Notes: generated by a model not told the origin, from the sequence alone. DNA of 50,038 nt from an uncultured Alphaproteobacteria bacterium (GCA_944393745.1 CALYBD010000016.1:1-50038), one strand, 5' to 3'. Shown: positions 33,378-42,904, numbered from the stretch's first letter. Program-made: numbers and translations.

Positions 33378-33961
33378 CGTCTTGACTTTAACGCCGTTTG
33401 AATTGTTCCGTCGTCCAGATAATCCAGTTCTCCGCCAATGGGAATTCCTTGTGCCAGCGAAGAAATTTTAACGGGCAGCTCTTTGAATCGTTCGGTGATG
33501 TAATGCCCTGTTGTCTGGCCGTCAACCGTGGCCGGCAGCGCTAAAATCAGTTCCGTAACGCCGCTTTGATGCAGCCTTTGTTCCAATACGGGCAGACGCA
33601 ATTCTTCCGGTCCCGTTCCTTCTATGGCGGACAGCAGGCCCCCCAAAACATGATAACGTCCCCGAAAAGCCGCACTGCGTTCAATCGCCCACAAATCGGC
33701 CACGTCCTGAACGACACAGATCAGATTTTCGTCACGGCGTTCATCGCGACAGATACGACATGGCGCCTGTGAATCCAAATTACCGCATATCGGACAGGTT
33801 TGAACGTGATCAATCACGTTTTGAATGGCGCCGGCCAAAGGAATCAGCTGCGTTTCTTTTTTCTTGATCAAATACAGAACGGCTCGCCGCGCCGATCTTC
33901 GCCCGAAACCGGGCAGGCGCGAAAAAAGACGGATCAAGGTGTCAATTTCTGTTTCCGGCAC
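33374..33961 (-). CDS. recR: Recombination mediator RecR
   Basis: A 195-residue DNA-repair protein that works with RecO and RecF to load RecA. It has the helix-hairpin-helix (LPGFGRRSARRAVLYLI, about 15-31), the C4 zinc finger (CPICG...CRIC, about 56-71), the Toprim domain (ICVVQDVADLWAIE..YHVLGGLLSAIEG) and a C-terminal GIPIGGELDYLDDGT motif. Length is standard. It lies 14 nt after ybaB. Confidence 0.96.
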   Translation of the reverse strand: MPETEIDTLIRLFSRLPGFGRRSARRAVLYLIKKKETQLIPLAGAIQNVIDHVQTCPICGNLDSQAPCRICRDERRDENLICVVQDVADLWAIERSAAFRGRYHVLGGLLSAIEGTGPEELRLPVLEQRLHQSGVTELILALPATVDGQTTGHYITERFKELPVKISSLAQGIPIGGELDYLDDGTIQTALKSRR

Positions 33962-33975
33962 AAAAAAATCCCCGA

Positions 33976-34284
33976 TCAGAACGGCAGCTTCATTCCGGGC
34001 GGTAAAATACCGCTTAATCCCTGATTCATTTCGGACATAACCTTTTGCTGGGCGTCGTTAAAGGCAGCTGCCAGCAAATCTTCCAAAACGGTAACGTCCT
34101 CGGGATCAATCAAAGAGGGGTCGATTTTTACCTTTCGGACTTCGTTTTTTCCGGTCATGGTTACTTCAACCAATCCGCCGCCGGCAGATCCGGTAATTTC
34201 CGTTTGCGCCAGTTTTTCCTGTTCAGCCATCAGTTTTGCCTGCATTTGCTGAGCTTGCTTCATAATCTGATTAAAATCGGTCAT
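33976..34284 (-). CDS. ybaB: YbaB/EbfC-family nucleoid-associated protein
   Basis: A 102-residue DNA-binding dimer. It shows the N-terminal helix with [19 protein letters not shown], the segment [25 protein letters not shown] and the C-terminal helix [19 protein letters not shown]. The family binds DNA with a loose consensus and often sits between dnaX and recR, as here. It overlaps dnaX by 4 nt. Confidence 0.93.
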   Translation of the reverse strand: MTDFNQIMKQAQQMQAKLMAEQEKLAQTEITGSAGGGLVEVTMTGKNEVRKVKIDPSLIDPEDVTVLEDLLAAAFNDAQQKVMSEMNQGLSGILPPGMKLPF

Positions 34285-36005
34285 TCGTCATATCCTTCAT
34301 TGAATTGGGCTGTATCGTCGTTATTTTCTTCCGATTCGTTTTCTTCTTTTTGAGGTCGGACCGTGTCGATCCGCGTCCCCGGAAAAGTCATCAGAACGGC
34401 CGTCACCAAGGGATTTTGTGACATGTTTCTTTTCAGGTTTTCCGTGTTTGTCCGCGCCTGCTGAATCAAAGTTTGTCCGCCCGGGCGGTTAACAACGCTG
34501 ACGACCCACGGCTGTCCCGTCCATTCACGCAGCTTTTTGACCATTTCGCCGGCCAGGTTATGCGGCGCCCGTCCGGTCGGACAAAATTCGATTTTGCCCT
34601 GTTCGAAAGAAACCAGACTGACGAAATTTTCAATATTATAAGCAAACATCATTTCGTTTTTTTTGTACGCATAGGCGGCAATATCGGCCAACGAACAAAA
34701 AACGGGAGTTTCCTGCGGCGCCGTTTGAGCGGCAACCGGCACGGCGTTGCCGGAAAGGCGTATGCCGCTCCATTCGCTTTGGGCGTTGCCCGATAAAGGC
34801 GCGGCCGGTGCCACAGTCGACTGATTCGGTGCGACGGCGGATGTCTTTCCGGATTTTATTTCTTTGATCAGATCACCGGGCGTCGGCAGATCGGCCGCAT
34901 AAGCCAGACGGATTAAAACCATTTCCGCGGCTTGTTTTTCAGAGGGCGCTTTTAATGTTTCGTCAATGCCTTTTAACAACATCTGCCATGTTCTTGTCAG
35001 AACAGACATCGGCAACTTTTCCGCCATTTCCGTGCAGCGTTGCCGTTCCGCGGCGGCCATGGATCCGTCATCTGCCAGTTCCGGGGAAATTTTTACTCTG
35101 GTCAGCCAGTGCGTCAAATCCAGCAGATCCTGTAAAACAATAACGGGATCTGCTCCGGCGGCATATTGGCCGGAAAAAGAATCCAGCGCTTCTTTTATAT
35201 TGCCGTTCATCACCTGTTCATACAGATCGACAACGGCGGCCCGGTCGGCCAGCCCGATCATTGCGCGGACAAAATCCGCCGTGACGTTTCCGCCGCCGTG
35301 CGCGATTGCCTGATCCAGCAAAGACAACCCGTCGCGCACCGATCCGTCCGCAGCGCGCGCAATCAGTTTTAGGGCTTCTTCTTCTGCCGTCACATTTTCT
35401 TTTTGCACAATATTTTTAAAATGATCGGTCAGCACTTCGGGTTCGACCCGGCGTAAGTCAAAACGCTGGCAACGCGACAGGACGGTTGTCGGGACCTTGC
35501 GGATTTCCGTTGTGGCAAAGATAAACTTGACGCGTTCCGGCGGTTCTTCCAGTGTTTTTAACAACGCGTTGAACGCCGCGGTCGATAACATGTGCACTTC
35601 GTCGATGATGTAAATTTTAAACCGGGCGGAAGTCGGATTGTAGCGCGTTGTTTCAATAATTTCTCGTACGTTGGCAACGCCGGTATTGCTGGCCGCGTCG
35701 ATTTCGACGACATCGACGTGGCGGTCTTCGGCAATAGCGCGGCAGTGTTCGCAGACACCGCACGGTTGAGTCGTCATGCCGCCTTTGCCGTCCGGTCCGA
35801 TACAGTTTAAAGCGCGGGCAATAATGCGGGCGGAAGTCGTTTTTCCCACGCCGCGAATGCCGGTTAAGATATACGCCTGCGCCACTCTGTTTGTTTCAAT
35901 GGCGTTTTTTAAAGTGCGTACCAAGGCTTCCTGGCCGACCAGGTCGGCAAAAGTCGTCGGGCGGTATTTGCGGGCTAGGACGCGGTATTCTGTTTTGTCG
36001 GTCAT
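34281..36005 (-). CDS. dnaX: DNA polymerase III subunits gamma/tau
   Basis: A 574-residue clamp-loader ATPase. Walker A lies at about 47-57 ([13 protein letters not shown]), then the zinc module ([15 protein letters not shown]), Walker B (YIIDEVHML), SRC finger ([14 protein letters not shown]) and the lid domains; the C-terminal third (from about 380) is the tau-specific region binding polymerase and helicase. The last 30 residues are acidic. No ribosome site is seen before the ATG, so start is less sure; [16 protein letters not shown] is the standard opening. I did not find an obvious programmed frameshift signal. Confidence 0.95.
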   Translation of the reverse strand: MTDKTEYRVLARKYRPTTFADLVGQEALVRTLKNAIETNRVAQAYILTGIRGVGKTTSARIIARALNCIGPDGKGGMTTQPCGVCEHCRAIAEDRHVDVVEIDAASNTGVANVREIIETTRYNPTSARFKIYIIDEVHMLSTAAFNALLKTLEEPPERVKFIFATTEIRKVPTTVLSRCQRFDLRRVEPEVLTDHFKNIVQKENVTAEEEALKLIARAADGSVRDGLSLLDQAIAHGGGNVTADFVRAMIGLADRAAVVDLYEQVMNGNIKEALDSFSGQYAAGADPVIVLQDLLDLTHWLTRVKISPELADDGSMAAAERQRCTEMAEKLPMSVLTRTWQMLLKGIDETLKAPSEKQAAEMVLIRLAYAADLPTPGDLIKEIKSGKTSAVAPNQSTVAPAAPLSGNAQSEWSGIRLSGNAVPVAAQTAPQETPVFCSLADIAAYAYKKNEMMFAYNIENFVSLVSFEQGKIEFCPTGRAPHNLAGEMVKKLREWTGQPWVVSVVNRPGGQTLIQQARTNTENLKRNMSQNPLVTAVLMTFPGTRIDTVRPQKEENESEENNDDTAQFNEGYDE

Positions 36006-36035
36006 GATTTTTGCGGCGTTTAAGAAAATTTAAAA

Positions 36036-36128
36036 GGAAACCGGACAGCGACCCGTTTTAAAACCGTTACGGCTGCTTTCTTCCGAACCTGACCGGGTTG
36101 GCGGCCAAAACGTCCGCGGCCGGTTTCC
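36036..36128 (-). ncRNA. ffs: Signal recognition particle RNA, small bacterial type (4.5S)
   Basis: On the minus strand a hairpin closes with GGAAACCGG / CCGGTTTCC and contains the universal SRP tip sequence GGTCAGGTTCGGAAGAAAGC, where the GGAA tetraloop and the symmetric bulge bind Ffh. Length (about 93 nt) is that of the short bacterial form. It is followed by a T-run and lies in front of dnaX. A promoter (36135-36164) is suitably placed. Confidence 0.95.
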
Positions 36129-36134
36129 GCTTTC

Positions 36135-36164
36135 TATTTATGAGTATTTTTGTTTTAAGTGCAA
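36135..36164 (-). promoter_or_regulatory. Promoter of SRP RNA
   Basis: On the minus strand TTGCAC (36159-36164), 18-nt spacer, TAAATA (36135-36140), placing transcription start at the RNA 5' end. Confidence 0.65.
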
Positions 36165-36299
36165 GCAGAACTTTTTTTATTTTAAAAATCAGCTCGAAAA
36201 GGCTTTGTTTTAAGCCGTTTTTTGATCAGGACTTGACAAAAGGCGTTTTTATGTTTTTCCTGTTGTCCACTTGATTTGATTTTTCCAGGAGTATGCTTT

Positions 36300-37241
36300 A
36301 TGGCTAAAGCGATTGTTTTTCCCGGCCAGGGGTCGCAGACCGTCGGTATGGGAAAGGATTTGGCAGACGCGTTTACGGTTGCCAAAGAAGTTTTTTTGGA
36401 AGTCGATGACGCTTTATCTGAAAATCTCAGTAAGAAAATGTTTGACGGCCCGGCCGAAGAACTGTTGCTGACCGAAAACGCTCAGCCGGCACTGATGGCC
36501 GTCAGTATGGCTGTTGTGCGTGTTTTGCAGCAGGAAGGAAAAATTTCTCTGGCGGATACGTTTAAGTATGCGGCCGGTCATTCTTTGGGGGAATATTCGG
36601 CTTTGTGTGCTGCCGGTGCCTTTGATATTACAACGGCGGCCCGTTTGTTGCGCACGCGCGGCAAGGCCATGCAGCAGGCGGTTCCCGTCGGACAAGGCGG
36701 TATGGCGGCTTTGATCGGCGCCGATTTGGAACAGGCCAAAGAAGTAGCGGCCGAGGCGGCTCAGGGCGATGTTTGTGTCGCGGCAAACGACAATGCGCCG
36801 GGACAGGTTGTCCTCAGCGGGACGACGGCGGCGATTGACCGTGCAGTTGAAATTGCTGCCAAAAAGGGCATTAAACGGGCGGTAAAACTGGCTGTCAGTG
36901 CACCTTTTCACAGCCCGCTGATGCAGCCGGCGGCCGATGTCATGGCTGAAGCTTTGGCGGCCGTACGGATTAAAACGCCGCGTTTTCCGGTGATTGCAAA
37001 CGTAACGGCTCAGCCGGTGACGGAATCCGAAGAAATCGCCCGGCTGCTGGTAGCGCAGGTGACCGGATCCGTGCGTTGGCGCGAAAGCATGCTGTTTGCA
37101 CAAGAAAACGGCGTGGATACACTGGTAGAGGCCGGGGCCGGCAAAGTACTGACCGGCATGGCGAAACGCATTCACCCCGATCTGAAGGGAATCGCGCTGA
37201 ATACGCCACAGGATATTGAAAATTTTTTAAAAACACTTTAG
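36300..37241 (+). CDS. fabD: Malonyl-CoA:ACP transacylase
   Basis: A 313-residue enzyme that loads malonyl groups on ACP for fatty acid synthesis. Nucleophile S95 is in AAGHSLGEYSALCAAG, the partner His in VSAPFHSPLM, and the opening AIVFPGQGSQTVGMGK is standard. ATG 36300 has AGGAG 8 nt upstream; a longer frame from 36276 lacks this. It starts the fab block. A TTGACA at 36233 may be its -35, though no good -10 follows. Confidence 0.96.
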   Translation: MAKAIVFPGQGSQTVGMGKDLADAFTVAKEVFLEVDDALSENLSKKMFDGPAEELLLTENAQPALMAVSMAVVRVLQQEGKISLADTFKYAAGHSLGEYSALCAAGAFDITTAARLLRTRGKAMQQAVPVGQGGMAALIGADLEQAKEVAAEAAQGDVCVAANDNAPGQVVLSGTTAAIDRAVEIAAKKGIKRAVKLAVSAPFHSPLMQPAADVMAEALAAVRIKTPRFPVIANVTAQPVTESEEIARLLVAQVTGSVRWRESMLFAQENGVDTLVEAGAGKVLTGMAKRIHPDLKGIALNTPQDIENFLKTL

Positions 37242-37274
37242 TGTGAACACTCAACTTTGAAGTTAGGATAAAAG

Positions 37275-38009
37275 ATGGATTTTACAGGAAAATGCGCTCT
37301 GGTTACCGGAGCAACCGGCGGGATCGGCCGCGTCATCGTCAAAAAGCTGCACGATGCGGGGGCTACCGTGATTATAACGGATATACGTCAGGAAACGCTT
37401 GACGAATTTGCCGCCGAATTAAAAGATCGAGTTTTTGCTTTTGCCTGCAATTTGGGGGATCCGGCCGACATTGACGCGCTGGTTGCCAAGGCAGAAAAAG
37501 CAGCCGGCGCCGTTGACATTTTGGTCAACAATGCCGGATTGACCAAAGACAATTTGTTCATACGCATGAAGGACGAAGATTGGAATTTGGTCTTAAATGT
37601 AAACCTGACCGCAGGTTTTCGTCTGGCGCGCGCCGTTGTCCGCGGAATGATGAAACGCCGTTACGGGCGTATTGTTTCGATGGCATCGGTGGTCGGCGTG
37701 ACGGGAAACCCGGGACAGGCGAACTATTCCGCTTCCAAAGCGGGCATGATCGGTATGACGAAATGCCTGGCGGCGGAGGTTGCTTCCCGCGGAATTACGG
37801 CGAACTGCGTGGCTCCGGGCTTTATTAAGACCGCGATGACGGACGCTTTGCCCGAAGAAGCAAAGGAAAAACTGGCGCACAGTATTCCGATGGCCCGTCT
37901 GGGGCTGCCGGAAGACGTTGCAAATGCCGTTGTTTTCCTGGCCAGTGACGAAGCGTCTTACATTACCGGACAGACGATCCACGTTAACGGCGGAATGGCA
38001 ATGATTTAA
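37275..38009 (+). CDS. fabG: 3-oxoacyl-ACP reductase
   Basis: A 244-residue short-chain dehydrogenase using NADPH. The cofactor motif is TGATGGIG (11-18); the catalytic S138, Y151 and K155 are in MASVVGVTGNPGQANYSASK; NNAG at 85-88. It is the second step of each elongation cycle. AGGATAAAAG precedes the ATG, 33 nt after fabD. Confidence 0.96.
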   Translation: MDFTGKCALVTGATGGIGRVIVKKLHDAGATVIITDIRQETLDEFAAELKDRVFAFACNLGDPADIDALVAKAEKAAGAVDILVNNAGLTKDNLFIRMKDEDWNLVLNVNLTAGFRLARAVVRGMMKRRYGRIVSMASVVGVTGNPGQANYSASKAGMIGMTKCLAAEVASRGITANCVAPGFIKTAMTDALPEEAKEKLAHSIPMARLGLPEDVANAVVFLASDEASYITGQTIHVNGGMAMI

Positions 38010-38054
38010 AGGACGTTTTCCCGCCGGGAGAACGGACTTTTGATCTGCGCCGTA

Positions 38055-38078
38055 TTTTTGACTGGTAAAGGTCAAAAA
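38055..38078 (+). promoter_or_regulatory. Inverted repeat in the acpP leader region
   Basis: TTTTTGAC-N8-GTCAAAAA, a perfect 8-bp dyad that includes a TTGACT hexamer usable as a -35. It is 81 nt before acpP and could be an operator or RNA hairpin; no matching -10 is convincing. Confidence 0.4.
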
Positions 38079-38158
38079 AGTGTGCTAAAAAGTGTTGCTT
38101 TCGTGATAGTCCTTTGTCTTTCGGACAGGGACATCGTGTTTAACAAGAGGAATATAAA

Positions 38159-38392
38159 ATGAGTGATATTGCCGAACGCGTAAAGAAAATTGTCGTAGAA
38201 CATTTGGGAGTCGATCCCGCCAAGGTGACCGATTCTTCAAGCTTTATCGACGACTTGAACGCAGATAGTTTGGATACCGTTGAATTGGTCATGGCGTTTG
38301 AAGAAGAATTTTCCGTTGAAATTCCCGATGACGCCGCCGAAAAAATCCTGACCGTTCAGGACGCTATCGACTACATCAGCAAGAACGCTTAA
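38159..38392 (+). CDS. acpP: Acyl carrier protein
   Basis: A 77-residue acidic four-helix carrier. The phosphopantetheine site is S37 in [12 protein letters not shown]. It is the substrate handle for all fab enzymes here, and also for the acyl-ACP thioesterase at 3769. AGAGGAA precedes the ATG. It is flanked by an upstream dyad and a downstream hairpin, so its high expression may be set independently. Confidence 0.97.
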   Translation: MSDIAERVKKIVVEHLGVDPAKVTDSSSFIDDLNADSLDTVELVMAFEEEFSVEIPDDAAEKILTVQDAIDYISKNA

Positions 38393-38407
38393 TAACGTTG
38401 AAATATC

Positions 38408-38445
38408 CGTGCCGATTTTTTCCGATGAGTCGGAAAGTCGGCACG
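38408..38445 (+). terminator. Two-tier hairpin after acpP
   Basis: Outer 8-bp stem CGTGCCGA / TCGGCACG encloses an inner 5-bp stem TCCGA / TCGGA. There is no T-run after it, so it may be a partial terminator or an mRNA-protecting structure between acpP and fabF. Confidence 0.55.
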
Positions 38446-38489
38446 TCTTGCATTAAATCAATCAGTTCTTTTTTGAAAAAGAGGTCAGC

Positions 38490-39749
38490 ATGAGAAGAGT
38501 CGTCGTTACGGGTATGGGACTGTTGTCGCCGATGGGGCGTGGTGTGGAAACGACCTGGCAGGGGTTGATTCAGGGAAAATCTGCAATTACGCCGGTAACC
38601 CGGTACGACGTTTCCGAATCTCCGGCCAAAATTGCCGGCCAAATTCCTTTCGGAACCGCAGAGGGGCAGTTTGATCCGGATTCCGTTATGGCGCCTAAAG
38701 AACAGCGTCGTGTCGATCCTTTTATTTTATATGGAATTTGTGCCGGTACGGACGCTATAGAAGATTCCGGTTGGAAACCGGAAACGGACGAAGATCGTTT
38801 TCGTACCGGGGTAATGATCGGCGCCGGAATCGGCGGCTTAAGCGCTATTTCCGACAATGCCGTTATTTTAAAAGAACAGGGACCGCGTCGGATCAGTCCG
38901 TTTTTTATCCCGTCCTGCCTGATTAATTTAATTTCCGGCCAGTTGTCCATTAAGTACGGGTTATGCGGACCGAATCATTCTTGTGTGACGGCGTGCGCGA
39001 CAGGAACGCATGCGATCGGTGATGCCGCTCGTCTGATTATGTGGGGGGACGCCGATGTGATGGTTGCAGGCGGTGCCGAAGCTGCTGTTCATCCTTTGGC
39101 GATGGCAGGATTTGCACAGGCCAAGGCTTTGTCCACGCATTATAATGACACGCCGGAAAAGGCTTCCCGTCCTTGGGATAAAGGACATGACGGTTTTGTC
39201 ATGGGCGAAGGAGCCGGTGTTGTCGTTTTGGAAGAATATGAACACGCCAAAAAACGCGGTGCGAAAATTTACGGCGAAATTGCCGGTTACGGTTTGTCCG
39301 GCGACGGATATCACGTAACGGCGCCGGCACCCGACAGCCGCGGGTCGAAACATGCAATGCGCATGGCTTTAAAAAATGGCGGCATTAATGTAGATGATAT
39401 CGGTTATATTAACGCTCACGGGACAGCAACCCCTGCAGGCGATATTTTGGAAATCAATGCGGTGAAGGACGTTTTCGGTTCTTATGCGACAAAGGTTTCC
39501 ATGTCTTCGACAAAATCCAGCATCGGCCATTTACTGGGCGCTGCCGGTGCGGTAGAGGCCGTTATTTGCCTGAAAGCATTACAGGAAGGCATTCTGCCGC
39601 CGACACTGAATCTGGAAGATCCGATCGAAGGCGCCGAAGATATGGATCTGGTTGCCTTAAAAGCCAAAGAACGCAAACTGAATGCCGTTATGTCCAATTC
39701 ATTCGGTTTTGGCGGAACGAACGCTTCGGTTGTGTTCAAGGCCGTTTAG
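38490..39749 (+). CDS. fabF: 3-oxoacyl-ACP synthase II
   Basis: A 419-residue condensing enzyme that elongates acyl-ACP with malonyl-ACP. Catalytic C169 is in CVTACATGTHAIG, and two His are in NAHGTATPAGD and IGHLLGAAGA. GAGGT precedes the ATG. Length and motifs are canonical. It lies between acpP and mltG, the common order. Confidence 0.96.
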   Translation: MRRVVVTGMGLLSPMGRGVETTWQGLIQGKSAITPVTRYDVSESPAKIAGQIPFGTAEGQFDPDSVMAPKEQRRVDPFILYGICAGTDAIEDSGWKPETDEDRFRTGVMIGAGIGGLSAISDNAVILKEQGPRRISPFFIPSCLINLISGQLSIKYGLCGPNHSCVTACATGTHAIGDAARLIMWGDADVMVAGGAEAAVHPLAMAGFAQAKALSTHYNDTPEKASRPWDKGHDGFVMGEGAGVVVLEEYEHAKKRGAKIYGEIAGYGLSGDGYHVTAPAPDSRGSKHAMRMALKNGGINVDDIGYINAHGTATPAGDILEINAVKDVFGSYATKVSMSSTKSSIGHLLGAAGAVEAVICLKALQEGILPPTLNLEDPIEGAEDMDLVALKAKERKLNAVMSNSFGFGGTNASVVFKAV

Positions 39750-39759
39750 GAATGCTTGA

Positions 39760-40989
39760 ATGGCTGCCGGCGGGAAATTTCTTTTCAGATTATTTGTGCT
39801 GGTTGTGCTTTGTCTTTCCGGCGGCAGCGTTTTCAGTTTTTATTCTTTGCTGTACGAGCAAAGTGATGTTGCCGAATCAACGGTTTTTCTGGTTGAAAAA
39901 GGGGAAAGCCTGAACCGGATCGCCGAACGTTTAAAACAGGATAATCTGTTAAGCAGCAAAGCCCTTTTTAAAATTGCGGCCAGACTGTCGGGCAAATCGA
40001 CACAACTGAAAGCCGGGGAATACCGTATTCCCGCGCGGGCCAGCGCCAAAGAAATATTGGATATTTTGGTTTCCGGCCAGACTGTTGTCCGCCGCGTAAC
40101 CGTTCCGGAAGGCAAAACCAGCAAACAGATTTTTGATTTATTGCTGCAAACGCCGGGGTTGTTCGGCGATTTGCCGGAACCGCCGCCGAACGGGACGCTG
40201 TTACCGGAAACGTATGTGTTCAGTTATGGTTTGCCGCGCACGGTTATTTTGGAACGTATGCGCAGCGGCATGAACAAAACCATCGAGGAACTTTGGCCGC
40301 TGCGTGATCCTGATTTGCCGTATACGACAAAAGAAGAAGCGTTAATTCTGGCGTCAATCGTGGAAAAGGAAACTTCTTTGCCGGAGGAACGCCCGCGCAT
40401 TGCCGGCGTGTTTGTTAATCGTCTGCGCAAAGGTATGCGCCTGCAGACGGATCCGACGGTGATTTATGCGATAACAAACGGCAGTATGGAATTAAACCGC
40501 CGTTTAACGCATAAAGATCTAAGAACGGATCACCCGTTTAATACGTATGTCAACAAAGGTCTGCCGCCGGCACCGATCTGCAATCCGGGGCGTGAATCCA
40601 TACAGGCGGTCTTGCAGCCGCAAAAAACGAATGAAATTTACTTTGTTGCCGACGGGACGGGCGGTCATGTGTTTTCCCGGACGTTTGACGAACATAAGCG
40701 CAACATCGCCAATTGGAAACGGACGCGGCGCAGAAAGCAGCTGGCCGCCAGAAAGGCTAAAGCCGCGGCCGTGAAAAAAGCAAAAGCAAGTACGACAAAA
40801 AAAGCAAAACCGGCGGCTTCGAAAACATCAAAAGCGGCGTCAAAGCCGGCAGTAAAGAAAAAAGCGACTGCTGCTGCTTCTAAGCCGGCAGAAAAACAAA
40901 ATCCGAATCAAAAAGCTGCTTCGTCCGCCGACAAATCCGTAAAACCGTCCGTACAGCAAAAAGCTGCTTCGTCAGGAGAGAAAAAATGA
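39760..40989 (+). CDS. mltG: Endolytic transglycosylase MltG with Lys/Ala-rich tail
   Basis: A 409-residue inner-membrane lytic transglycosylase that cuts growing glycan strands and sets their length. TM at about 7-28; a LysM-like part (about 40-105); the YceG domain with catalytic E202 (ASIVEKETSLPEER), LQTDPTVIYA and YVNKGLPPAPICNPG. The family normally ends near residue 325. Here about 85 more residues follow, dominated by Lys, Ala and Ser (KKAKASTTKKAKPAASKTSK), ending with two copies of QKAASS. The tail would lie in the periplasm. Start chosen by the TM; the ribosome site is weak. Confidence 0.92.
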   Translation: MAAGGKFLFRLFVLVVLCLSGGSVFSFYSLLYEQSDVAESTVFLVEKGESLNRIAERLKQDNLLSSKALFKIAARLSGKSTQLKAGEYRIPARASAKEILDILVSGQTVVRRVTVPEGKTSKQIFDLLLQTPGLFGDLPEPPPNGTLLPETYVFSYGLPRTVILERMRSGMNKTIEELWPLRDPDLPYTTKEEALILASIVEKETSLPEERPRIAGVFVNRLRKGMRLQTDPTVIYAITNGSMELNRRLTHKDLRTDHPFNTYVNKGLPPAPICNPGRESIQAVLQPQKTNEIYFVADGTGGHVFSRTFDEHKRNIANWKRTRRRKQLAARKAKAAAVKKAKASTTKKAKPAASKTSKAASKPAVKKKATAAASKPAEKQNPNQKAASSADKSVKPSVQQKAASSGEKK

Positions 40990-41741
40990 AAATTCTTTTC
41001 TTGTTTATGCTGCTGTTTTGTTCTGAAGCTTTTGCTTCATTGGAAGACGGCCGGAAAGCCTTTATGCAGGGGGATTATAACAAAGCGTTCGAACAATGGC
41101 GTCAGGCGGCCGAAGAAGGTGATTTGACGGCACAGCGCAATATCGGTCATTTATACCGCTGGGGCATGGGGGTGCCGCAGGATTTAACGCAGGCGGCTTT
41201 TTGGTATTATACCGCGGCAAAAGGCGGACTGGATACGGCGCAATATAATTTGGGCATTATGTATCTGCGCGGCGAAGGCGTTCCCCGAAACGAAGAAGAA
41301 GGAATAATATGGCTGGAACGCGCGGCAGAACAAAATAACGATAAAGCCAGAAAAAAACTGGCACATCTGAAAGTTGAAATTGAACACGAATTGCCGACGC
41401 AAGAAGAACTGCTGGCACCGATCAAGCAGGAAAAATCCAAAACAAAAGCCAAGACAAAAACAAAAACGCCCGTTAAAGTAATGACGGTCAGCAAAAAAGA
41501 ACCGCCTTTGTATGCGCATTTAGCGTCTTATTACACACAGGAAACTTTGGAAAAAGGCTGGAAGGAATTAAAGCAGACTTTTCCCGAACTGGCGCCCTTT
41601 AAAACGCTGGAAACGCAGGTGACATTGCCCGAAAAGGGAAAATATATCCGCTTGTACATCAAAGGAAAAGCCGCTGACATTCGCAACGTCTGCGCCCGGT
41701 TAAACGAAAAGAAACAATATTGTCTGATCAGCTATCCGTAG
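40986..41741 (+). CDS. Exported Sel1-repeat protein, SPOR-like C-terminus
   Basis: A 251-residue periplasmic protein. Residues 1-17 are a signal peptide ending AFA. Two or three Sel1 repeats cover about 35-120 (AFEQWRQAAEEGDLTAQRNIGHLYRWGMGV, AAFWYYTAAKGGLDTAQYNLGIMYLRGEGV). A Lys/Thr linker leads to a C-domain (about 170-251) with the length and beta-alpha-beta pattern of a SPOR domain (YAHLASYYTQETLEKGW..., IRLYIKGKAADIRNVCARL), which binds denuded septal glycan. The gene overlaps mltG by 4 nt, which fits a joint role in cell-wall remodelling. Confidence 0.78.
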   Translation: MKILFLFMLLFCSEAFASLEDGRKAFMQGDYNKAFEQWRQAAEEGDLTAQRNIGHLYRWGMGVPQDLTQAAFWYYTAAKGGLDTAQYNLGIMYLRGEGVPRNEEEGIIWLERAAEQNNDKARKKLAHLKVEIEHELPTQEELLAPIKQEKSKTKAKTKTKTPVKVMTVSKKEPPLYAHLASYYTQETLEKGWKELKQTFPELAPFKTLETQVTLPEKGKYIRLYIKGKAADIRNVCARLNEKKQYCLISYP

Positions 41742-42798
41742 GCTGTTGCGGCGTGATCTGATTTATTTTATAAGATTTTTTTTCTTTTTTCTTGTTGGAC
41801 CAGATTAATTTGGCATACGTGCGCATATCAATGACTTTGTCCGTTTCATCTAAGATTTCTTGTCCCAAAATTGTTTCCAGAATATCTTCCATCGTGACAA
41901 TGCCCAACCACGTTCCCAGTTCGTCATAAACAACGCCGATCGGATCATGTGAACGCAGCATTTCCGTAAAAACGTAATCAACGCTGGACGTGGAAGCAAT
42001 TTCCAAAATAGGACGAACGGAATCGTTAATGCTTCGTGTGGGGTCTTTTCCCAGCATATCGGATTTGTGGACATATCCCAAAAAGAGTTCTTCTTCTTCG
42101 TTTTTCATGACGGGGTAACGCGAAAAAGAATGTTGCGTGGCGGTTTCGATAAACTCTCCGATTGAAATGCCGGACAGAACGGTGGCGCAGACATTGCGCG
42201 GTGTCAGCAGGTTTTTGATTTTTATTTCTTCCAGCTTCAGCGTATTGCAGATCATATGATATTCGTCATCGTCCAGAAAATTTTCCGTATGTCCCATTTC
42301 CGTTAACGCTTTTATTTCTTCGCGGATATCTGTTTTGACGCCGTTTTCGGGAGTAATCAGAGCCGTTATTAATTCGAACAGTTTCAAAAACGGTTTTAAT
42401 AGTGTCAGCATGATGCTTAAAACAAAGCACAATAATCCGACCAGCTTTGGCCAATACGTCGCGCCGATCGTTTTGGGAATAATTTCGCTGCAGGTCAGGA
42501 TCAGAACGGTCATAACGGCAGAGGTCAAAGCGACATATTCGGAACCGAATACAACAGCGGCCTGCGCCCCGATGCACGAAGCGCCGGCGGTATTGGCAAT
42601 TGTGTTCAGCATTAAAATCGCGGCCAGAGGACGGTCGATATGCGCTTTAAAGAAGGAAATTTTTTTATAAAGTTTGGGGTTGCTTTCTTCCAGTCGGGCG
42701 ATGTAACTGGGTGTGACGGACAGCAAAGCAGCTTCCATCATCGAACATAAAAAAGACGTGCTGACGGTCAGCACGACCAAAACGATTAAAAGAGTCAT
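41728..42798 (-). CDS. CNNM/CorC-type membrane protein with CBS pair
   Basis: A 356-residue protein with an N-terminal DUF21/CNNM membrane domain (about 1-165; MMEAALLSV, then MLNTIANTAGASCIGAQAA) and two cytoplasmic CBS domains (about 195-315). Relatives in bacteria (CorC/HlyC family, MpfA) export Mg2+ or Co2+, with nucleotide sensing by the CBS pair. ATG 42798 has GGGG about 9 nt upstream; a TTG at 42813 is possible. The 3' end overlaps the convergent Sel1 gene by 14 nt. Confidence 0.82.
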   Translation of the reverse strand: MTLLIVLVVLTVSTSFLCSMMEAALLSVTPSYIARLEESNPKLYKKISFFKAHIDRPLAAILMLNTIANTAGASCIGAQAAVVFGSEYVALTSAVMTVLILTCSEIIPKTIGATYWPKLVGLLCFVLSIMLTLLKPFLKLFELITALITPENGVKTDIREEIKALTEMGHTENFLDDDEYHMICNTLKLEEIKIKNLLTPRNVCATVLSGISIGEFIETATQHSFSRYPVMKNEEEELFLGYVHKSDMLGKDPTRSINDSVRPILEIASTSSVDYVFTEMLRSHDPIGVVYDELGTWLGIVTMEDILETILGQEILDETDKVIDMRTYAKLIWSNKKKEKKSYKINQITPQQPTDS

Positions 42799-42862
42799 TA
42801 AAATATTCCCCAAAAACAGGTTAACTTTAAAAAGGTAACACCAAAGTTTTTCGGGGTAAAGT

Positions 42863-42891
42863 AAAAAACGGCAGAGTTTCCGCCGTTTTTT
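42863..42891 (-). terminator. Intrinsic terminator after aaxC
   Basis: A 10-bp stem (AAAAAACGGC / GCCGTTTTTT) with a 9-nt loop lies 14 nt after the aaxC stop. It can work on both strands. Confidence 0.8.
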
Positions 42892-42904
42892 CGTTGATCT
42901 TTTT

